A stretch of 64,000 nt of DNA from NCBI GenBank assembly GCA_027596075.1, contig JADGJC010000151.1, positions 1 to 64,000 of the forward strand, given 5' to 3'. Source of the stretch: Rhizophlyctis rosea. Lineage: Eukaryota > Chytridiomycota > Chytridiomycetes > Rhizophlyctidales > Rhizophlyctidaceae. This document shows positions 24,579-36,386 of this stretch, piece after piece (the first letter of the stretch is position 1; every line of letters starts with the position of its first letter). The translations under genes and the position numbers were made by a program. The notes under the pieces were generated by a model. The model had not been told where the DNA came from. It was given only the letters and a program-made list of their open reading frames with translations, and made no database searches.

Positions 24579-25470
24579 TACGCGTCAAGTGGGGTGCTGC
24601 GGTAATAGGAAGGGGGTGTGGTGTGCGAATAAACAACCTGGAGCGTGTATTGGGAAAACGAGTGAGTGGTGAGAGGGGTGCACAGGAAGAGTATCTATCT
24701 ATATGGCGTGTATACGGCCTTTGGTAGTCTTTCACGTGCTCGTCGAAACCCACCTGAGGAAGATCTAGGCACCGGCAGCAAAGTGGACTGGCAATTGGCA
24801 GTTTGGCCACTACTGACTTTGAACAAACAAGTCAATATTCGGTCCGAATGTTACACTTGGTCCTCAACGTACTATATACCCTGCAGCTGATATATTGAAA
24901 CGTCACGACTCCTTTGCGGATGCTTGCGTGCGAATGTCCAATAAACCCGCAGGTGTCAAAAAAACGCGTTGTGCAGTCTTGGACTTTGTGAAGATGCCCT
25001 TCCACATTTTTTGGGACTTTGGTTGACGCCTCATCTCCCTTTGTGTAACGACATTACCTGAATGTGAATGGTTGTTGAAGGCATGAATCATGTAGTCGGT
25101 TGAAGTTATAATTAACCAGCAGAAAGACGACCACAGCTGCGAGTGGAACCAATTCCAATTCACCGTTTGACGTCATTGGCTATTAACAGCAATTCTATCT
25201 CCGATCATAAATACAAGTCCCTTGTCTCACGTGGTTGGATTCATTGCATCCCGCATCCACCCCACCATCCTAACGTCACACAGGACCACTGCCTTCCAGC
25301 TCACAATGACATCGCATCTAGTATCTACCCAAACTCAAAACTGATAAACGCGACAAATCCTTTGCAACTGAAATCTGCCTCACTCCACCATCACACGGGG
25401 ACTACTACCGTTAGAGACTTCATAAGACAAACCATACCAGTATTCCGGTCGTGAGGTTGAAAAAGTGACA
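24579..25470. promoter_or_regulatory. Divergent promoter region
   Basis: About 890 bases between the phosphotransferase (minus) and hexokinase (plus) starts. It may include an unrecognised first exon of the phosphotransferase. No other gene was recognised. Confidence 0.45.
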
Positions 25471-27344
25471 ATGCATTCTCCAAACTGGCACGATCCACGC
25501 GTGGTAGGTTGTCAAACCCGATGCACCGGCTTCACGATGAGCAACTGCCCATCTCACCAACGCGATATTCTGCCCACACAAATAGTCGCTATTCGTTTTC
25601 GGTATCACCACGGGTGTCGCGATCTCCGCTATTGTCCAATTCCTCTACACCACTTTTGCACCCGCCGGACCTGAGAAGCTCTCATATGTCCCTTCACCAG
25701 CAATCGAAGGACAACAAAATGCTCCCCAAAGACCCAGCTCCAGGGTCACGATTGAGCGCCTAGAATCCCAACTCTACGTCACAACAACACAACTCCAAGA
25801 CATGGTCAAACTCTTCGTCCACGACATGCAACGCGGTCTAAAGCGCGAGAACGCCATCATCAAAATGCTCCCCTCCTACGTAACCAACAAACCCACCGGT
25901 CTGGAAAAGGGCAGCTATCTCGCATTGGATTTGGGCGGAACAAATTTCCGCGTTTGTGAAGTCACTTTTGCATCCGCTGGCCAGGTCCGGACGAAGCAAA
26001 GGAAGTTTACTGTTTCTGATGAATTGAAGAAGGGGACTGGAGAGAAGCTGTTTGATTTCTTTGCGGATTGCGTGGCAATCTTTCTGGATGAGAATCACAT
26101 TCCGAGGGATACTACTATGAAGCTTGGCTTCACCTTTTCCTTCCCTGTTAACCAGGAAGCCATCAACCGAGGTGGGGCAAACAAAGCTTGTCGTGATCTG
26201 AGACGTACTTGAATTCTCATTTCTCATGCACAGGACGCTTGGTAAAGTGGACGAAGGGCTTCACAGCGTCTGGAGTTGTTGGGGAAGAGGTTGTTGGACT
26301 TCTCCAAGCTGCATTCCATCGCAAGGTGGGGGATTTTATTGGGGAAAGCGAAATCTTACGTTTTCACTGAAGGGGAATATCATTGTCCAATACACCAGGG
26401 CCTCTCAATCAACGTCACCGCACTCGTAAACGACACCGTCGGAACCCTCATCTCCCACGCCTACGCCGACCCCCTCACCTACGCCGGCATCATCCTCGGC
26501 ACCGGCTCCAACGCCGCCTACGTCGAAAGAATAGACGACATCAAAAAGTGGACGGGCCCCAAAGCCGCGTCGGGCGAGATGGTCATCAACATGGAATGGG
26601 GCAACTGGGGCAGCGACAAGATCGCTCTCCCGATCACGTCGTATGACATGAAGGTTGACCGGAACTCGCCCAACCCGGGGGCGCAGCTGTACGAGAAGAT
26701 GATTTCTGGGATGTATCTTGGGGAGATTACGAGATATATTATGTTGGATTTGATTTCTACGGGGGAGTTGTTTAGGGGGCAGAGGTCGGAGGAGTTGGAG
26801 AAGCCGTATAATTTTGATACGGCGAATATGTCGCGTATTGAACGGTATGTTTAAATCCCCAAATCTTGCGGAAGCTCTCTATATCCAACACCCACCACCC
26901 CTCCCCAGCGACCACACAACCGACATGCACGACACAAACATGCTCCTCAAAACCATGTACGGCATCGACTCCACCCTCTCCGACCGACGCATTATGAAGC
27001 AGATTTGTCAGCTAGTCAGCACGCGGGCAGCGCGGTTAGCTGCTGTTGGTATTTCCGCTATCGTGACGAAGACGAACAGGCTGAATGGATGTACCGTTGC
27101 GATTGATGGGAGTGTGTATGAGCATTATCAGCATTTTGGAAATCATTTGAAGGATGCGTTGAGGGAGTTGTTGGGGATGGTGGCGCAGAATGTTACGTTG
27201 GCGCAAGGTGAGATTTGGGGTTTGGGTGTGAGGTGTGGTTGGGTACTGATTGGTCTTTTTTTCCGTTTAGCACGCGATGGGTCGGGACAGGGAGCGGCGT
27301 TGATCGCTGCTTTGGCGGATACCGAGGCGGGCGGGCCTGTTTGA
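25471..27344 (+). CDS. Hexokinase with N-terminal membrane anchor
   Basis: Six exons (25471-25503, 25586-26171, 26234-26325, 26399-26844, 26909-27207, 27271-27344) give 509 residues. The catalytic fold is complete: LALDLGGTNFRV (phosphate-1), FTFSFPVNQ, LVKWTKGFTASGV (sugar site), VNDTVGTL with catalytic Asp, ILGTGSNAAYVE, INMEWGNWG and a C-terminal DGSGQGAAL. It would phosphorylate glucose with ATP at the first step of glycolysis. The unusual part is the start. After an 11-residue first exon, exon 2 opens with a hydrophobic run, SLFVFGITTGVAISAIVQFL, then a polar linker before the core. This predicts a signal anchor to an organelle or ER membrane. ATG 25471 has a good context (gacaATG) and the 82-base intron has gtaggt...aatag borders. 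Confidence 0.94.
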
Positions 27345-27795
27345 TGGGTGGGGAAAGTTGGTTGTGATGGATGTATGCGTAAGGGGTTGTTAATCTGTTG
27401 AGGGCAAAATTACTGCAATAATAGAAGTGTTATGAGAGAGTGGGAACATATCCAACTGTTCACGGCTCATGTGGCGCAGCAAGCGGGAAATGTTGAACTT
27501 GAAGGTCCAGCTGTTGGGGCTGCCCTTGTCTTGTGCATTTGGCCCCATCATCGTGAAACGTTGAAAGGTCAGAAAACGCGATGAACCTTCGAAGCGTTGG
27601 AGTAGCTTGGCAATAGGTCGTGAGAGAATGCTTTTCCCAAGACTGATTTGAGAGGTACTTCTGGGTGATTTTGCAAAGTGCCGTCAAACACTATTTGCAT
27701 GCTTTGTTTACACCAGCGTCGTGTCCCCAGTGTCTTTTGGATAGTTCAATTGTCCATACTGAGACGACCCCACCGATGCAGCAAAGCAGAGCACC
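27345..27795. other. Intergenic between hexokinase and SWSAP1-like gene
   Basis: Hexokinase 3' flank and promoter of the downstream ATPase gene, both on the plus strand. No gene was seen. Confidence 0.5.
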
Positions 27796-29062
27796 ATGTC
27801 CTCAGCATCAGCTCTCGCGGACTTCTTCCACTTAGACGATATGCAATCACCCACCGCGTCCACATCCCCAAATTCCGTTCTGGTGCAAGGTCCTTCTAAA
27901 TGGTTAGAAATTGCGCCTTTGCCCCTCAGAAGTTATGACCTGCAGAACATTACTCCTGATACACTTACCACATCCTTCCCTGGACTCAATACAGCGGCAA
28001 AACCTCCCTCCTCTTCCAATACGCCCTAACACAATCCACACATGGCCACACCGTCCTCTTCATAACCCCCAACCGTGAGAAACTCCATTCCACACCTCTT
28101 GCATTCACTCATTCTAGCAATAAACCTTCTCCCGGGGTGTTGAGTCGGATTCATGTTCGGTTGGTCACTTTGAAGAATCGATTTTGTGTACCGAGAGGGC
28201 GGGGTTTGATGATTTGTCGTTTGTTAATTAGATATATACCATCAGCCCTCCTCCTACGTAAATTCATGGTCTCCATACCGGATTTGGACCCGCCAGCGGG
28301 ATGTAAGGAATGGCCGTCGTGTATTGTTGTGGATGATTTGGATTTGGTGTTTAGGGGTGATGAATGGACGTGAGTAGCGGTGTGATCTTTCTTCGGATGT
28401 GTTTGTTGATGTATGAGTGGACGTGGGGGGATAGTTTTCGCCAATTGATCAACTCTATTGGCACAGTGTAGAAATGGTCGGACAAACCTTATCTCTCCTC
28501 ACGGATGCGGCTCGGCGGTTACGGGATGGAGATGGATCGGGTGTTAGGTATGATACTTCTCCTCGTCTCCATAATCCCATACCTCTTTGTCGGGGCGTAG
28601 TCTGATCTGGGGCCCTATGCATTGAGTTCATCACCAACCCTCTCACTCCCGCATATAGCTCAAAACGCCCTTACGCTCTAGTCACATCTCTCTCCCCCTC
28701 CCACACTGATGATCCCCTCCCATCCCTCTCACGCCAAAACACCACGCAATCATTCCCGGAAGCTTGCGCGAAGTTCTTTGAATGGACTGCCGTCATAGAG
28801 GGTACATCACATATCATAGAGGGTACATCACATATCAACGTTCTTTCATTAGGCTCGCTTCCCCAAATCCTCATCTTTTCTGACTTTGACACGCGCAGGC
28901 GAAACGGACGACATGTACTCATTTTGCATTCGGAAGAATCCGTCGTATGTGAGTTTGTTGGATGTTGACGTGGAGGCGGTGGATTGGGAGGAAGAAGGTT
29001 CTGTTGAGACGGAGAGGATATCGTATTGTTTGAATCGTAATGTCATTCAGGTTGTGGGATAG
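27796..29062 (+). CDS. RecA-fold ATPase resembling SWSAP1 (Rad51 paralogue)
   Basis: Six exons (27796-27902, 27995-28159, 28232-28369, 28467-28547, 28659-28801, 28899-29062) give 265 residues. Splicing creates a Walker A motif across the first intron: VLVQGPSKCGKTSLLFQYA (GxxxxGKT). HTVLFITPNREKL follows, then YIPSALLLRKFMVSIP, and a Walker B strand CIVVDDLDLVF. Size, the LLFxxA block after Walker A, and a leucine-rich 'PS...LR.F' segment before Walker B resemble SWSAP1, the ATPase partner of the SWIM-domain protein SWS1 in Shu-type complexes that assist Rad51 in homologous recombination. Another small Rad51 paralogue cannot be excluded. The gene is convergent with the CDF transporter (192 bases apart). 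Confidence 0.75.
28794..28835 (+). repeat. 21-bp tandem duplication carrying the splice donor
   Basis: A 21-base unit (CATAGAGGGTACATCACATA plus T) is repeated perfectly at 28794-28814 and 28815-28835. Each copy contains a potential 5' splice site (gagg|gtacat at 28802 and 28823). Use of the second adds exactly seven codons without a stop to the SWSAP1-like protein. Confidence 0.9.
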
Positions 29063-29254
29063 AATGCTCATTTCCAGTGCAAGACGTCAAGATGTTGCAT
29101 GACATACACGCCCCCAACACACACAAGTTCATCCGGGAGACCAGTCCGCACATCAAATCCAATATCCATGACTACCCCATAACACACCAGTGAAAATACA
29201 GATTCTAACTACAAGCGCCTCCCACACACCAAAATATATACACATCCACCCCTC

Positions 29255-31478
29255 TCACTTCCAATGCTCCCCATCCTCCGACGTCTCCAAATGCACATCA
29301 GCGCTCACGACCCCCTCCACACCCTCCAACCGCTTCTCAACCTCCCGCGCAATCTCAACCGCATCCCGGTAAGAAATGTCCACCCGCGCCGGCAAGATCT
29401 CCGCGTGGACCGCTATTCCGTCCTGTGAAACCCAACATTCGTGAGAAACCATACTGAGGCAAAGAAAAGAGTTAGATGAAATTTTTCAGAACGATTCCGT
29501 ACACTAGAATAATGCGTCATGACATGCGTCAAACGCTTCACCCTTCCCTCCATCCCCTCCAAAGCCCGTCTCGAAATCTCCGCCTCTACTTCGCTCGTCG
29601 GTCGGCCTGTCGTCGCGGGACGGTGCAAGTGGTCGTGGTCTTCGGTGTCAATGTGGATGGAGATTTCTCCGATGCCTTCGTTTGTTGATATCAGTCAATT
29701 GATCATATGCGCCAAGGCAGCATGGCGGACGTCACCCTTACCACTAACGCGCTGGAACATCCCATGTCGAAGGTTTTCCGCAATCTGATGTGCGTGGCTG
29801 ACGCTGATGAATGGTTTGACTTTGAGTTGGAGGTCGACGAAGAGGACGGGGCCCATGCGGCGGACTCGGAGGGTGTCGAAGCTTTGGATGTTGTCGTCCA
29901 TTTTCTGGGTTTTCGGTATTGACAATTGGTCGTGATGAACAAATAAAGCTGCTTCCCCATGACTTACAATGAGGGTATCCACGGTTCCATGAATCTCTTC
30001 CACAACCTCGGGTTCCGCCGACGCGTCAAGAAGCGACCGCACGCCAGGAATGCCAGAATCCAGGCCTGCCTTCACCGTCATGGCTAGGTGGTGCATGTGG
30101 GCACATGCCGCAGTTTCGTGAGAAGGATTGTAACTCACTCGTCAAAGTCTCAAACTACCCACCCGCGACAACTAATCCACCCACAGGATCCACCCACGGC
30201 ACCCCCATCACAGCCCCGCCCACACCCACAAGCGCCACCACACTAGCCGCCGCATCCGTCCGATGATGCCACGCGTTAGCCGCCAACACTTCCGACTTGA
30301 CCTTCTTCGCAATGCGCATCGTGATGTGGAATAAAGCTTCCTTGGAGATAATGGCGGCACCAACCACCCAAAGTGCTAGAGGGTTCATGGGGTCAATCTC
30401 GTGTGAATGGCCATGCTGATGTGAGTGTTCAGCGACGGTTGTGGTGGCAGTGAAGATGAGTGGTTTGAGCATTTCCCAGCTGTGGACGGCTTATGTGGGG
30501 TGAGTATAGTAACAATGCGTCCATGATTCGTAACCAGATATCTACCCATTGCCGCTCCTCCTGCTATTAGTAGGCCCGAAATCACGACACTATGATTTTT
30601 GGTCAGCTCAGAACAGTGTGGCGCGGTTGTAAACAAAACGACATACCTTCCCAAAGGTTCTAACTTTCCATACCCGAATGGAAATTTTTTATCTGGCGCT
30701 TGTCTTGCATTCTTGTACGCATATAGTGTCACAAAGTCGCTTTTGGGGCGGTATGCGATGCAAGGTCAGCGGGATGTCTCGACATGTTGGCCATTCTCTT
30801 ATGTATTCACCTCAAAAGATCGCTCAATGAGTGAATCGCATCAGCTAGTAGGGACGCCGAATTCCATATGCTAAGTAATGAATCAATCGCAAAGATCCAT
30901 AAGAAACGCATCATCTCTTTCCATGTGAGCAAAGGAGGTACTTACTATCCTCCGACCCCTTTTACAGCTGTTAGGGCGACATTCGATGCGAGCCTGCGCT
31001 TTTGGATGCATGTCAGTTCTGCACTTCCTCTGCAATTTGCAACAAAACATTGACGTACCCAATGACTGTTATTCTAGTCCCTAAGAAAATATGAGGGAGA
31101 TGAAGAGTCAGACGCGTGTTGCAACTGAAGTTCTTCCTTGACCACGACAGTCCAGCTTGTCCCACCTTCTTTGGACCCGACATCGATCACACCGTGAGGG
31201 TGCAGATGACCTCCGTGCGAGTGATCATGCCCGTGTGAATGCGTGCCATGGGCACGTTGCAGTCGCTTTATGGAAGACGGTGATGATACTAGGGCGTGGG
31301 AAAGAAATGGAGCCACGCGAGCTTGTGCGACTGAAGGGCTAGAGTGGGTGTGAAGTTGGGTGCATTGTTTATGGGTATGATTGGCTAGTGCTATGATACA
31401 TGGACGTGTGATGAAGAGGCTTTTGGATATTGGCTGACGCCTTTGTATGTTATGAGATATTCTTGAGCACCTAAACAT
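29255..31478 (-). CDS. Cation diffusion facilitator, probably mitochondrial (MMT-like)
   Basis: A multi-exon minus-strand gene, ATG 31478 to TGA 29255-29257. The N-terminus is basic and hydroxylated with few acids (MFRCSRISHNIQRRQ...), like a mitochondrial presequence. It is followed by a His-rich loop (HGTHSHGHDHSHGGHLHPHG). CDF signatures are present: TM2 motif SLLADAIHSLSDLL with the D-x3-H-x3-D metal site, the FPFGYGKLEPLG loop, a second His run (HSHQHGHSH) and TM5 WHHRTDAAASVVALVG (H-x3-D). The cytosolic-type C-terminal domain follows in later exons (MGPVLFVDLQLKV; HIDTEDHDHLH). The family exports divalent metals such as Zn, Fe or Mn in exchange for protons. A predicted mitochondrial location suggests MMT1/2-like iron or zinc transport; the metal is not certain. 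Confidence 0.88.
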
Positions 31479-33120
31479 TGTGACTAGTGCCTTTGCGGAA
31501 TTTTGCGATGAGGATGAAAGTGTTCAAAAGGGGTTTGTCGTTGGGCAGACATGGTTCCGGTGGCGTGTGGCTTGGCCCGGAGCCAATGTTTACTTTTAAG
31601 GGTCCTTTGAATCTTGAAAAGCTGGCACTTAGGTAAAAGCCCATGCACTAGCGTGCTGGTTACAGCAGAAACATATCCTTTTCATTGGCGATTAGTTGGG
31701 ATATAGCCATCGGATGAATCCATTTGGTTTGCGAGAAAGACATCGTCGCTGTCAATCTTCATGCCGCAATTTTCAGAAGTAGTGAATGGACCGATACATC
31801 AACTGCCCACCCGCTCTCTCGTTCGCATCGTGAAGTCAGCTACTCATAGCGTATTGAGCTGGTCATCCAAAACAGACCATGGTGACCCATTAGCGTCTCA
31901 GCTGCTGTGCGTGAGAGAACATTATTTCGCCGCTATTGAGCTGGAGATATATCCCGAGCATCGACTTCGTTTTGAGGTGGATCGATCACCCTTTTGCTCA
32001 CCTCTCGATGGGCGAAGACAGCAAAGGGCAAGCAGGCACAAGGAAGTCAGGGAAAATGGAGCAGAACCAACCAGGTTGGAGGGATCGGCTATGACGACTT
32101 CTTAGGAATCCTTCTGTGAAGATCGGAGGGATTCTGCGGCAGCCAGGTGGCCTAGGCGCAGCAAGACAAGGTTACACAAATTCATTAAAGTCCAAGATGG
32201 GAAGATGAAGTGTTGGAAGCAACGCAAACGCAAGCGTCCTGTGACGTCGCCGATGGCCACGTGGGAAGAGATAAATGAAGTGTCCGGTCGCACAAACTTT
32301 CGGCATGATCAATTCCGATGACTCGTTGCTGATATCGGTCACGAATGTGGTGGCACAGTTTTCATGCTGAGTTCGAAGCTGACCTGATGTGGCTCTCTGA
32401 ATGGCCCCAATTCAGCCGTTTGCTTGGTGTCCGTCCCTCTGCCGTCCCTGTCCGACTGGTCTCTCCGAGTCTGGAGGACGCTGAGTGGCTGGATTCTGTG
32501 AGTGGGCCTGGCGGTGCGTGATCAACTGCGTGAATGCTCATCCGTGGTGGTGGTGCAGTTCATGCAATCAACGCAATGGAATGTGGCCCATGAGGGGACG
32601 GACGGACGGCTGCATGGCGTGCATGTTGGCGGCTACATTCCGCTGATCCCTAGCCTCTTGCTCCATTCTATATATGCCCATTGCTTGCATTGACGCCGCT
32701 ATTTTCCCACGCTCTCTCCCTCTTAGGCGGCTAACACATCCTATTTCTTTGAGCGCATTTCTCATCCAGCTTCAATCACATAGTCATCTCGTTCCACCTT
32801 GCAGAAACCTAGCGCGAAGCAATCTCAGGGTCTTCATTGTGAGAACTGCCATTCACCCACTCCCAGATCTCCACTCCGACTAGATCTCCAGTAAGTCGAC
32901 CTCAATGTCGCGGTTTCAAAAGAACCCAGATTTGACACCAATTCTTGTTTTAGTTTACAGTTGCAAGTCTCACCCTAGCTGAATCACCTCTCCAAGCTTT
33001 ATCCGCACCATCCTCTTCCCACACCGCTCAACAAACAATTCACGCGTACAGACTACACCTCGTCTCGCAACTTCCCACCGCAATAGCTGACGTTTCCATC
33101 CACACATTAAACTTGCAAAC
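31479..33120. other. Long intergenic region upstream of zinc-finger gene
   Basis: About 1.6 kb between divergent genes. All open frames are short and overlapping. The last 250 bases are C-rich and pyrimidine-rich, as expected for the leader of the zinc-finger gene. Splice-like signals (for example cagtaagtc near 32890) hint at an intron in the 5' leader, but no coding exon can be supported. Confidence 0.4.
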
Positions 33121-34669
33121 ATGGCGGCGACCGCAATTCAGACACCCTCCTCGATGGACGGGTCTGGTCGCAACCACCTGTACGATGCTACATTGGCCAC
33201 CCAAGCTTTTTTCAAAGCCCAAATGGAGGCGTACTTGGTGGTTGCGCAGTACCATGCCAATGCTCCCATCCAGTACATGAGCTTCTGCCAGACGACGCCG
33301 GGATATGCTAAACTGCTACCCGGCCCAGCAGCATACCTGCCCGCTATGCCCATACCAATCATAGCATCGCCGGCCGCAGCCGGCGCATCCGGAGCCAGAA
33401 TCACACTCATCCCATCACCCATCGCCATTCCTCAACCCATACATTCCGCATCACTAACAGAAACGAAGGTGGAGAAGGATCAGGATACTCGATCCTCTTC
33501 ACCTTCTCCTTCGCCATCATCGCCGTCATCTATGCCGGAGCTTTCCGGCTTCATGCCGCAAGGCTCAAGGCGTCGAAGGAATTCAGTGCCGGAGGGACGT
33601 GTCTTTGGGTGCGATCATGAGGGATGTGAAAAGACCTTCATGCAGTTGGCTCACCTGAAGATCCATCAGGTTGGTAATGAGCAATGCATTTTTGGGTGAA
33701 TGAATGATCATCGCATTTCCTGGCAATCAATGCTGACCTAAACCTTTCTCCAACAGCGGAAGCACACCGGGGAACGCCCATACGTGAGTCCAAGACGGGC
33801 ATTGCCTACCACATTCATTTCCACAAACATATTCTGACCCCTATCTGCATAATCAGGTCTGCAACTTCCCTGACTGTGACAAGTCCTTCACCCAACTCGG
33901 AAACCTCAAAACGCACGAACGCAAACACACGGGGGAGAAACCATTCAAGGTTCGTTTCCCATGAAACTCATAAATGACGGGCTCTTCGGGTGTTGCAAAG
34001 GATTGTGAGAGTAGCTGAGCAAGGCTGGAATATGTTCTCTCCAAGTTTGGGGAGGCAATTCTGACCGAGTAATGAAGGCTGTTCTCGCAATTTCTTCTTG
34101 TGCCCTGACCTCCCGCTTTTTCTCCTTCTCTCTCCTCTTGGTGGTGTCCCCCCTTTTGGCGTGCGTTCCTCTTCAGTGCTCGTACCCTGGCTGCGACAAG
34201 GCCTTCAGTCAGATGGGGAATATGAAGACGCATGAGTTGCTTCACTTGGGCGTGAAGCCGTTCACTTGTGGGATTGATGGGTGTGATAGGTCGTTTAGTC
34301 AGCTGGGGAACCTCAAGGTATGGTCGGACATTTTTCAGAGCTTGCTAATTGCGTTCTGAACTTTGACAACTGACATATGCTCCTCTCATCAATCAGTCTC
34401 ACCAAGCCAAAGTCCACTGCGCCGAACCCTCCTGCACAGGCTCCCGAAAGCGATCCATCAGCCCCTCCGACGAAGAGGAGGACGTCGCCGACGATGCCAC
34501 GGTCAAACGCCGTCGGCCGTCTGCTACTCCAGAATCAGAGGGCATCACTAACGCTGAACGAGGCGCTAAATCGCGTCGCGGCAGCAAGGAGGAACAGCTT
34601 TTGAAGAGGTTGAAGGCGAGGTTGGAGCGCGATGCTTCGGATGAGATGAGGGCTTTGATGCTTTGGTAG
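33121..34669 (+). CDS. C2H2 zinc-finger transcription factor, four fingers
   Basis: Five exons (33121-33669, 33757-33783, 33857-33949, 34177-34317, 34397-34669). A Pro/Ala/Ser-rich N-terminal region (about 160 residues) precedes four tandem C2H2 fingers: [58 protein letters not shown], and [20 protein letters not shown] ending AKVH. Linkers are TGERPYV, TGEKPFK and LGVKPFT. Finger helices are nearly identical (QLGNLK), so the site may be repetitive. The second exon is only 27 bases and encodes just the first linker (RKHTGERPY). The tail holds basic NLS-like runs (SRKRS; VKRRRP) around an acidic Ser-rich stretch ([12 protein letters not shown]). It is a nuclear DNA-binding protein with unknown targets. 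Confidence 0.9.
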
Positions 34670-36386
34670 GTTTATCGTTGGCATGCGTTGTAGCACAATT
34701 CTTAATCTCACATCCTTTTCCGCAGATGTACAAAAGATTTTACCTTTTTTCGACAATTTTGCTGTTGTACGAAAGTTTGATCCTTTTGTGTTTTTGTCAA
34801 CCCGAGTTATATGGTCTTTTTCTTCTTTTTTTTACTCGTTAAGTTTTTCCTCCCCTTTCCCGGAGTTTATCAACTCCCCACTCTCCCCTTTTTGTGTATA
34901 TAGTGTGTGCTTACGATGTCCAAAATATAGTGTTGATAATACCCTGTGATATTGCGTTAAGGAATGGGTATGGAGAAGGTTGCATGTTGGAGCGCTGCAA
35001 AGATCTCGATGGGAAGAGATAGGTGTAAGAGGTTGGAGCAATCTGCTGGAGTATATATACGTGGTTGACTTGAACTCATCCCCTCTGATCCGTGGTTCAT
35101 CACATCATCAATCGGAAAGTTCGGTTCGGTCATGAGCGATATTTGCTTTTAGGAGCCCGTGAGAGCGTATTGTCAAAATAACACTGGATAGATGTCCAAG
35201 TAGGACTGTTTCCTTGTTCCTTTGAGCCTTGCGAGTGTTGAAGAAACTTTGCATTGTCCCGACTTTGCTGATGTATGAAAGGCTGTCCTATTCTTCACTT
35301 ATACTGAGATTTCTGAGTAGATTGGTAACGCACCAAGGAAGTGACGGGATTTTGCGTGCGAGAGATCGGGAGCAATGGGGCCATGATGTGAGAAAATCCC
35401 CGCTTCTCGCTGCAATAGGCGGTTCGTGGATATTTACTTCCTCCTTGCTCCTGATTCCTGTATGATGCTGGGTGTCCACAAGTCAGGCGGGGATGGACTG
35501 TCATCATGGACAGCGACAGGCAGGAGGTGTGATGGGTTCAATGACTGGTCAGCTCCTTTCCAACCGTGCATGCCCTTCGCCTCCATTCCAAATTTCTTTT
35601 GTTCGTTCTCAGGTTCGTTCTCGATTAGAAGCTGTCCTCGGATGCACCGGAGGTGGGCACTGACCTCATCCAAATGCAAACAACCCCATCATCGCCTCCA
35701 ACCTCCCAATGCCCTCATCCGTCCCCACAAATTCACAACAACCTCGCCTGCCCACACGAAAACCCTCGCGTCAACGATGCCATGAAGGGCGCATGAATGC
35801 ATGGAAAACCCATTCGGAGACGGCCCCATTCTGAATCCGTGGGGTGGATTGTGGAGCCAGCTTTGGTGATATTTTTGTCCCACGTGGTAACCTTTTGCAT
35901 ACAAAATGTCGCAACCACGCTCAACGAATTTGGAAATATGGAGGCCCGATCTGTTAGAATTTAGAAGTTTTTTCCCGTTATGAGTGGTTTCGTGCGACGC
36001 GTGGGAATGTTGTGTAACTTGGCTTAGGAACACCAGCCCACATATATTTGGTGACACTTTAGATGGTAGCATGACTGTGCCGCTCATTGTAAACAATGGA
36101 AGTGCTGTTGGAGAAAGTTGACTGTTGGGCCTTGTACCTCCAGCTGCATCACAAGCAAGCAGCAATTCCCAAAACCGCATTCCCATTTGGTTGCCTTTTG
36201 ACTTTTTGCCATGCAGCCATTTTTGTGGAGTAGCCAGGACGTCAGGGACAGCAGGTCACAAGTGGGGTGCACAAAACCAATTGTTCCATGGGCCTCCGTG
36301 GGCAACAAAGCAAAATATAAGCAGGCTCCCACTCTCATTCCCGTTTTGCGTTCTTCACGGGTTTTCGTTGATCGATCACTACCAAA
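34670..36386. other. Long intergenic region upstream of AA9 gene
   Basis: About 1.7 kb with no convincing coding frame. The left part is T-rich (3' flank of the zinc-finger gene). The right part is the promoter of the AA9-Cip1 gene. The length fits a regulated secreted-enzyme gene. Confidence 0.45.
36315..36319 (+). promoter_or_regulatory. Probable TATA box of AA9-Cip1 gene
   Basis: The sequence caaaaTATAAgcagg lies 68-72 bases before the ATG at 36387. A pyrimidine-rich stretch that could hold the start site follows at about 36325-36350. Position and sequence fit a core promoter. Not tested. Confidence 0.5.
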
